Source: Protea cynaroides
Taxonomy: Eukaryota > Streptophyta > Magnoliopsida > Proteales > Proteaceae
Assembly: GCA_028583415.1 (NCBI GenBank)
Contig: CM053272.1
Coordinates: 76,177,439 to 76,241,438 of the forward strand
Length of the DNA stretch: 64,000 nt
Direction of reading: 5' to 3'
Shown in pieces: positions 57,706 to 64,000 of this stretch. The position numbers and the translations under genes were made by a program. The notes beneath the pieces were generated by a model that was given only the letters and a program-made list of their open reading frames with translations, was not told where the DNA came from and ran no database searches. Each line of letters starts with the position of its first letter. Positions within the stretch are counted from its first letter, which is position 1.

Positions 57706-58572
57706 TGCGACCACCCCTATTCTGGACTTCCCAAACACTGGGGGTCGATGTTCAGGGTCTGGTAGGGTCGATGGGCCATCGACCCCCTGTGCGACCACCA
57801 ATGGGTTTTGGTCAATTTTCTTCCTTTCAGTCCATTCTTCGTGTTTAGGGTCCTATGGCTTGCTCCTAAAGTCCATTCTACATACATTCTACGGTCTAAA
57901 ACCATGAATCATTCACCTATATAGCTTTCATGAATTCCCCCATGGTTTTCCATGAAAACCTAACCATGGGTTGATGGTTTGGGACACTCTGAGGTCATAC
58001 TCTCTTCATTACCTAACCTAAGGTCTGTAGAAACTCATGGAATTAGTATCCATACCTAAGAAGAATACTCCTTCTCTGTAACTCTTCTCCTTTTTATTTT
58101 CTTCTCTTCCTTGCTTCTCTTCTTCTTCTCTTCCTTCTCTTCTCTTTCTTTCAATTCAATTAGGGTTGTAAAAGGAGTGAAAGAGGCTTAGGGACGTCCT
58201 ATTTATAGAGTAAAAACTCCTAAAATAAGTCCCATTGAGTTTAGGAAAGAGTCCAACCGAAATTAGGAAACATTCCTAATTTCTGTTTCTGGCTACAACT
58301 TGGGTTCGATGAGGGGGTCGATGATCCCGTTGACCCCTAAATCCTAAAGTGTCCGACCCCCTCTGTAAAACAGGGGGTCTGACATTCTGTCTTGGGGGGG
58401 TCCGACCCTCCCTTGCTGGGTATGCGACCCTTCCCTTAATTTAAGTATTTTTGGGTCGATTTGATACCTGGGATCACGATCTCCTTCACGCCCTTGGTCC
58501 ATTTGGCTTGACCATGATGGGTAAACCAGATTCAAGGTGGTAAGACCGGGTTAGTTTGATACGGGTCTTACA
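57706..58572 (-). repeat. TK4 5' LTR, distal part
   Basis: Continues the LTR cut by TK5. TATA box minus CTCTATAAATAGG at about 58199-58211, donor TTAG/GTATGG at 58055, and GGGGTCGA clusters. It ends TGTAAGACCC on the minus strand next to the ATATT duplication. Confidence 0.95.
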
Positions 58573-59286
58573 ATATTGGCACTCCCCATGGTGATATGCT
58601 GGGTCTGATATAACCCTTGTCCAGTAATTTCTGTAATTATACCTTCAGTTCCTTCAGTTCAGTAGGAGCCATTTGATAAGGTGCTTTCTATACTGGTACA
58701 ACTCTGGGCATAAGATCTATAATGAACTCTGTCGCTCGGTCGGGTGGTAGTCCTGGTAGTTCCTCAGAAAATACATCCAAAAATTCACGCACAACTTCAA
58801 TATCCTCCATTCATGGTGCTTCCTTGGTGAGGTCGACCATGGATACTAGATACCCAATTCCTCCTTTCTCGAGGCATTTTCTAGCAATCAAGGCAGAGAA
58901 AATGAGTTTTTGTTTACGGGAAAGTTTGGTTCCCACAAAACTAAACTCTGCTCCTTCCTTGTCTTTAAATGTCAATTTCTTTTTCACACATAAGAAGTTT
59001 GCGGAGTGCCAAGCTAACCAATCCATTCCCAAGATAACGTCAAAGTCTGCCATCTCAAGTTGAATTAAGATTGCATCCAAAATATTCTCACCGATAAGAA
59101 CTGGACATGGTCCATAACCTTTGTCTAGTTCCACTTCTAACCCCATAGGTGATCATACAAGTAGTTTGTAGTCTAAAGGTCTGAGGGGTAGATTTAATTT
59201 CTTTCCAAATGACACAGATATAAAAGAATGAGTAGCTCCAGAGTCAAAGAGTACTCTGGCGAGTAAGCCATTAATAGGTATGATAT
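58573..59286 (-). pseudogene. pol: TK1 protease and N-terminal RT
   Basis: Protease active site LFDSGATHSF near 59245, then GYGPCPVLIGEN, DFDVILGMDWLAWHSAN and PRKQKLIFSA (58811-59146), then a reverse transcriptase lead with PWGVPI at the TK4 target site. The frame is the one reached when the mini-intron is removed. A stop near 58809 (Gln expected) and further changes near 58690-58740 break it. Confidence 0.88.
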
Positions 59287-59355
59287 CTATGATTTGATTT
59301 AATTTAGTCTGCATGCTCACACAAGGAAGTACAAAATGAATGGTTCAGATCATAC
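59287..59355 (-). other. TK1 gag/protease mini-intron, 69 nt
   Basis: Donor ACAA/GTATGATC, acceptor AATCATAG. Length is a multiple of three, but the gag frame meets TGA inside. Removal gives ACA AAT ATC ATA, keeping protease in frame. Confidence 0.7.
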
Positions 59356-60650
59356 TTGTGACCACATCAGGAGATGCTGCAACATCCTCAGATATAACTG
59401 CATTAAACCTTTCCTTGCTGTAGCTGCTTCCTTGGCTTAGGACACTCCCTTGAATAATGTCCTACATGATTATAGTTAAAGCATTTAACTCCAGCATTAC
59501 TTTGCCTCTGTTGAGGTTGGGTAGTCGGAGTAGTCTTGGCTGCAACATTGAAGCCTTGAGTATGGAAGGATTTAAATGTCTTTGAGTTCCCTTCGTTGTA
59601 TGAGTTTCCATTAGACTTTTTAATACCTCTATTCTGAGCAAAATAACTTTCCCTCTGGTTTGATTCCAATACTCGAGCAATCTGTACAGCTTCATTATAA
59701 ATCTCTTTTCCAGTCCCAACACATGCTCACAGATGCTTCCCCTAAGTCCCATGATGAACCTTCGGGTTTTGGTATTTTCCTACTGCATGCTAGAGGGAGC
59801 AAAAAAAAAAACAGTTCTTCATAACGCTATTGATATGCGTCTATAGTCATCTGTCCCTGATACAGACTCAAAAACTCCTTTTCCATTTAATCTCTGAAAC
59901 TCTTGGGAAAATACTTCTCGAAGAAAGCTTCTTTATAGATAGCCCAAGTCAGTTGGGCATGTTTTGTCGACAGATAACTCCGAGTAGATTTCCACCAATG
60001 GTGCGCATCACCTTTCAGCATAAAAGTGGCACATAATACCTTATCATCTTCATTTATATTCATCATCAAAAAGTTTATTTCCATCTCATCGATCCAGTGA
60101 GTTGGCCATAACAGATCTGATGGTTTGCCTATAAATTCCTTCGGCTTCAACTTCAGGAAACGCTCGATTATTCTGGAGTGATCAAGTTGATTCTATGGAT
60201 ATACTCCATACATAAGAAGTTGGTACTGATAATTACCTTGGTTATACCCGCCTTGCAGTGCTTAAGGGCTTGGCACTTGGCCTTATACTACTGGTGTTTA
60301 CAGTGCTTGGGTATAGTGATGCTACCACCAGGTGCAGTACTAGCTTGTCCTGCAGGTAGAGGTGTTGTGTTTGCAGCTGGGAAAGAAATTCCCATAACAG
60401 CTTGTATGTTGGCTTGCACTTGCTGTATTTGCTGTAATTGTTGTGCTAAATTCATCACCGCTGTAGCCAAATCTATAGGTGGTGCAGGTAGGTTGGTTGA
60501 GTTGGCTTGGGTGCGCACATTCTAAGGTTCAACATTTTGAGTTCCAATATTTCATTCATGTCCTTGCTGACATTCATTGTCATTAGTCTCCATAGGTGGT
60601 GGAGATGGATTTGCATTTTGTCTCCTTCTACTTGCTCTGCGTCCAGCCAT
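59356..60650 (-). pseudogene. gag: TK1 gag, decayed
   Basis: ATG at 60650. The N terminus resembles other copies (Arg-rich start, Pro stretch, Gln-rich NLAQQLQQIQQ). The Retrotrans_gag domain (59887-60150) has EFIGKPSDLLWPTHWIDEME and FMLKGDAHHWWKS. The zinc knuckle reads CFNYNHVGHYSREC, with the second Cys changed to Tyr. Stops and at least two one-base frameshifts (one near 59403) are present. Confidence 0.85.
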
Positions 60651-61109
60651 TTAAACTCTTCATTGAATGGTACTTGGAAAGGCTGTACATGTGAGACAAT
60701 ATATAATGGTAGTATTGGGTTAGTCTCATAATAGAAAGCGAGAGAAAAACAAAATCAATAGGCAAAAGTTCAAACAGAATCAAAATGCAGACAATAGTCA
60801 TTTATACGGTCGATGGCCTACGGTCACATGTTATGCAAACATAGGTGTGATGTTCAAAATTTTGGCAACTTACCGAGACCCTATGGTCTATCATATGGTC
60901 GATCCTACGGTCGATGGTTTTGGTCAAATTGTGCGACCGTAAGATCCAAAATCAGTTTTTAAAAACCTATTTTCAAGAGCTTTCCCTCTCATTCTCCTTC
61001 TTCCTCCTATGGTCTCTACTCAACTCGCCACCAGTGAGTTGCTACAGTGTTGACCATACAAACTTGGCGATTTTTCCTTCGATCTATGACCTACATTCCA
61101 TTCCATATG
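60651..61109. other. TK1 leader with motif array and antisense 5'-UTR exon
   Basis: Acceptor-like CCAAG/TA (minus, AG at 60674-60673), an array of ACGGTCGA/ATGGTCGA words at 60807-60947, and the plus-strand first exon of the antisense gene ending at 61109. No coding gene seen. Confidence 0.55.
60807..60947. repeat. TK1 leader GGTCG motif array
   Basis: About seven words of the type TACGGTCGA or TATGGTCGA and reverse CGACCGTA, the same flavour as the TK1 LTR. Confidence 0.7.
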
Positions 61110-61538
61110 GTATGTTCTCTACTCTCTTTCATTTTTAAGCTTTCATACCTAGTGTTTTTACCATTTATAGGGTTTTCTTCTAATTAATATTTTTTTGACC
61201 GTAAAAATTTAATTTTTGTGGAGGGCTTTTGCTATTGGCCACCCAATGGATGAAAGCCCTCAAGAAAATTTGACTTTCATTGGTTGGTTTGGTAAAAATT
61301 TTGAAATTTCCATTTTGACCTAAAATTTGGGGGTTTTGCCTAATTGTCAAAATTTTTCAAATTCGGCCTACTTAGTTAAAATTTTTGATTGGATATGCAT
61401 TGCAGGATGGTTTGGGACCTATGTAAGTCCTCCTGCCCAAATGTTTGGTTGAAAAGTAAGGCTTTTTCCATTTTACGTCGTTATGCTGTCAAATTTTCAA
61501 ATTTATCTTACTTGTTTTCTTATTCTCTTTTCTTACAG
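61110..61538 (+). other. TK1 antisense-gene 5'-UTR intron, 429 nt
   Basis: Donor ATATG/GTATGT, acceptor TTTTCTTACAG. Same layout as the other copies. Confidence 0.6.
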
Positions 61539-61543
61539 CTATC

Positions 61544-62806
61544 TTGGTTCGCATCAAAGTTCCTCAAGTTCATGGCCCACTTCGCTTTAGGTCTGTGGAA
61601 GTAGAAGTGTGATACCCTTGGTTTGACCGAAAGAAAGTTGAAGGGGGTCGGTGTGTGAACCTAGCCCACTTGACCCTGTTTGATATGGAGAGGGTATTTG
61701 GCGATATGATCCTATACGAGGCTTGCACTCGTCCGGACTTGGTTAACCAGTTCTACTATCACCTTCAGGTGGAGGGTGACCTAGAGGATGTGGAGAGGGG
61801 CAGAGTGCTTCGGATCACCAGCTGGGTGAAAGGGGATCTGATTTCTTTAAACTGCCAGGAGTTGGCTGATCTTCTAGGTATCTCCAATGATGGACAGTTG
61901 GTTTACTGTGCACCCAGAGAGCCACAGTTTCTGTCTACACAGATGTGTGCAGAAATAGATAGTTAGATTCTTTGGGATGACCAATGAGAGGTAAAAGCAG
62001 TCAACCTACGTCCAGAACCATAGGTCTACTATAAGATTATCCAGCATAATCTGATTCCCAAAGGCGAACATTATGAGATGATTTCACAGCTGACTCAGTA
62101 CCTACTGTACTGTATCTGTACTAGACAGTCTGTCTGTCTCCCATACATTATTTTCTGGACTATGCATCGAGCTATAGTGCCTAACTCGAGAGGCAACTTG
62201 CCCTATGGGCGGCTAATCTCCACTTTGCTCGCTCGTCTACAGGTGGACCTAGTGGATGAGAGGATCGTTGATGACACCTTCTTAGCTGACCTTAATTAGG
62301 AGGCCATCAGCAGGATGGGCATGAGAGAGATACAGGTTAGTGATGATGAGAGGAATGCTATGAGACATCATCTCACTCGGGTAGCGGCAGCAGATGTAGA
62401 GGCGGCAGCAGCAGTAGCAACAGAGGTAGCAGCAGACGCACATGAAGGTGGTGATGAGGAGGATGATGATCGGATGTATATGGATGTGGATGCCTTCCCT
62501 CCTCCATCTCCACAACATTCTACTGGAGCTGGCCTTTTTAGGGCTTCTCATTCAGTTGGACCTTCATGCCCACCACCAGATGACATGATGGGGCTCTTAC
62601 ATGAGATTAGAGAGGCTCAACGCGTGACTGATTGGAGAGTAAGATAGCTTCTAGATGCCCAGCGCTCTATAGTCCAGCGGGTAGCGGATCTGGTAGCTAG
62701 TCTCTGAGCAACTTAGACTCAAGTCGCCTGGCTCGCGAGAGTATATGCTGAGGACTACGATAGAGATCGTGAGACACCTCCTCTTCCAACACCTCCAGCT
62801 CCATGA
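61544..62806 (+). pseudogene. TK1 antisense gene, about 420 codons, nonsense only
   Basis: Frame runs from TTG at 61544 (ATG in TK2, TK3, TK5) to TGA 62804-62806 with no net frameshift. Stops include TGA near 61608, TAG 61964, TGA about 61985, TAG about 62021, TAG about 62297, TAG about 62645 and two more near the end, mostly Gln or Trp codons. Blocks kept: ERVFGDM, LVNQFYYHLQV, ELADLLGISNDG, YKIIQHNLIPKGEHYE, LPYGRLISTLLARLQVDLVDE, MYMDVDAFPPPSP and RVYAEDYDRDRE. It has fewer C-terminal repeats than the younger copies. Confidence 0.78.
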
Positions 62807-62898
62807 TTGTCATTTATATCTTTTTCCCTTTTTATACTACAGAGTAACTGTCCGGATTGTGGACTGTACTCTGAATTTTATGTACACTTGTCTTATTC

Positions 62899-63004
<106 letters not shown>

Positions 63005-63162
63005 GGTTTTTCCTTTACATATGAGCATTATTCTCTTTCTTAGTTTATGTCTCATACAACACATGTGCTTATGGTGTGTTCTTATTACAGTTTTTAAATT
63101 TTATCCTAACTCAGTTCATGACTCATGTGGAAGTAGTTAGGTCAATGGGTAGAACCTAAGAT

Positions 63163-63174
63163 GCTCTGATACCA
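63163..63174 (-). promoter_or_regulatory. TK1 primer binding site
   Basis: TGGTATCAGAGC on the minus strand, three bases from the LTR. Confidence 0.93.
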
Positions 63175-63177
63175 AGT

Positions 63178-64000
63178 TATCACACCCCAATTCTGCTCTA
63201 ACTAGAATAGTGTGATGAACAATCAATAAACCAATAGTTCACCTAGGATCTCGCATTGGTCGTACCCACCATATCGAACCACACACACATTCCACATTAA
63301 TAATCAGAGGTAATAAACAAATAACCGAAAGTCTTATAGATAATGAACTGAGAGCCTAACAGTGATAATAAGTATTTAATCCAATTATCTCCAAACTACG
63401 AGACATAAAAATAAATAATCAATTACATATCGATGTTCAAAATAATTAAACTGAAGCAAAAACACATTAGTTACACTCGCATAATGAATCATGCGCATCT
63501 TCTTCAGCTTCTACATCCATCGCAGCAACGTATCCATACGTCGACGCATTCATATATTCTTCAAAGGTAGGACCTGCATCATTTACTAAAAATATTTTTG
63601 ACATCGAAAGGGTGAGCACACATCACGGCTCAGTGAGCAAACAATAATGCAACAAACATATGCATGCATTCAATTCATATCTTTGGTCTGGTTTTAAGTT
63701 TGCAATGTGCTATAGAAAGGTTTGGTGGTCACCGCACCTCTATACACGAGTGTGTGAATCCACCCAATGGATCAAACACTATTGCCATCCCACATGCACC
63801 CACCATGGAATAGAGATAGAGCTAAAGTCTCCGGATCAAACACCACCAACACTTCCCCTAAAGCCCTACCCATACCAACACGTATGCCCCTATTGGTGAG
63901 GGCATGCAAACTGAGCTCGCAACTAACCAATCCTAATGTCAAATAGTATATCCAAGGCCTTACCCCAGCATCCCTCAATACGTCCATAGAGATAGAGCTA
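63178..64000 (-). repeat. TK1 5' LTR, partial
   Basis: First 823 plus-strand bases of the LTR, cut by the window end. Matches 7987-8810, including the TA terminus and the 'gtcgtacccaccatatc' segment. Confidence 0.93.

Larger units (their letters stand above)
37262..58572 (-). mobile_element. TK4: gypsy element nested in TK1 RT, carrying TK5
   Basis: Perfect target duplication ATATT (37257-37261 and 58573-58577). Minus strand, with most of pol deleted. Removing TK5 gives a 5' LTR of 2,257 bp, the same length as the 3' LTR. Confidence 0.95.

Overview
The window is plant nuclear DNA made almost entirely of nested LTR retrotransposons. I found no host gene, tRNA, rRNA or CRISPR array. Ty1/copia and chromodomain-bearing Ty3/gypsy polyproteins, initiator-Met-tRNA type primer sites (TGGTATCAGAGC) and 5-bp target-site duplications point to a large, repeat-rich plant (probably angiosperm) genome. 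The species cannot be told from the sequence.

Layout. (1) 1-7884: a minus-strand Ty1/copia element, its 3' LTR cut by the window start, its gag open and its pol broken by nonsense codons, with a 2,062-bp 5' LTR. (2) 7987 to beyond 64000: a five-element, three-layer nest of one Ty3/gypsy family. Reverse transcriptase, integrase and chromodomain resemble the Tekay/Del chromoviruses. I call the copies TK1-TK5. TK1 (minus) is the outer element. TK2 (minus, 11578-35394, TSD GCGTG) sits in TK1 integrase. TK3 (plus, 20649-32588, TSD TTTAT/TTCAT) sits in TK2. TK4 (minus, 37262-58572, TSD ATATT) sits in TK1 reverse transcriptase. TK5 (plus, 45727-57700, TSD CCTAG) sits in the 5' LTR of TK4.

All five copies share an unusual plan: 5' LTR, PBS, an antisense gene of about 420-480 codons with its own 5'-UTR intron, gag, a 68-71 nt interval that behaves as a mini-intron, then protease, reverse transcriptase, RNase H, integrase and chromodomain, a coding polypurine tract, and the 3' LTR. 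The antisense product resembles the 'putative plant transposon protein' domain family (from memory, unverified). A conserved splice donor in the LTR and a conserved acceptor just before the gag start would remove the leader, PBS and whole antisense gene from gag-pol mRNA.

The LTR and the leader of each element carry arrays of a GGTCG-core palindromic motif. The motif differs by nesting layer (ACGGTCGA in TK1, GGGGTCGA in TK2 and TK4, AGGGTCGA in TK3 and TK5), yet LTR and leader arrays match within an element. Together the antisense gene, the two sense-strand introns and the co-evolving motif arrays are the best candidate here for an undescribed retrotransposon control system. No copy is intact: most premature stops fit C-to-T or G-to-A decay, and several copies carry frameshifts or deletions.
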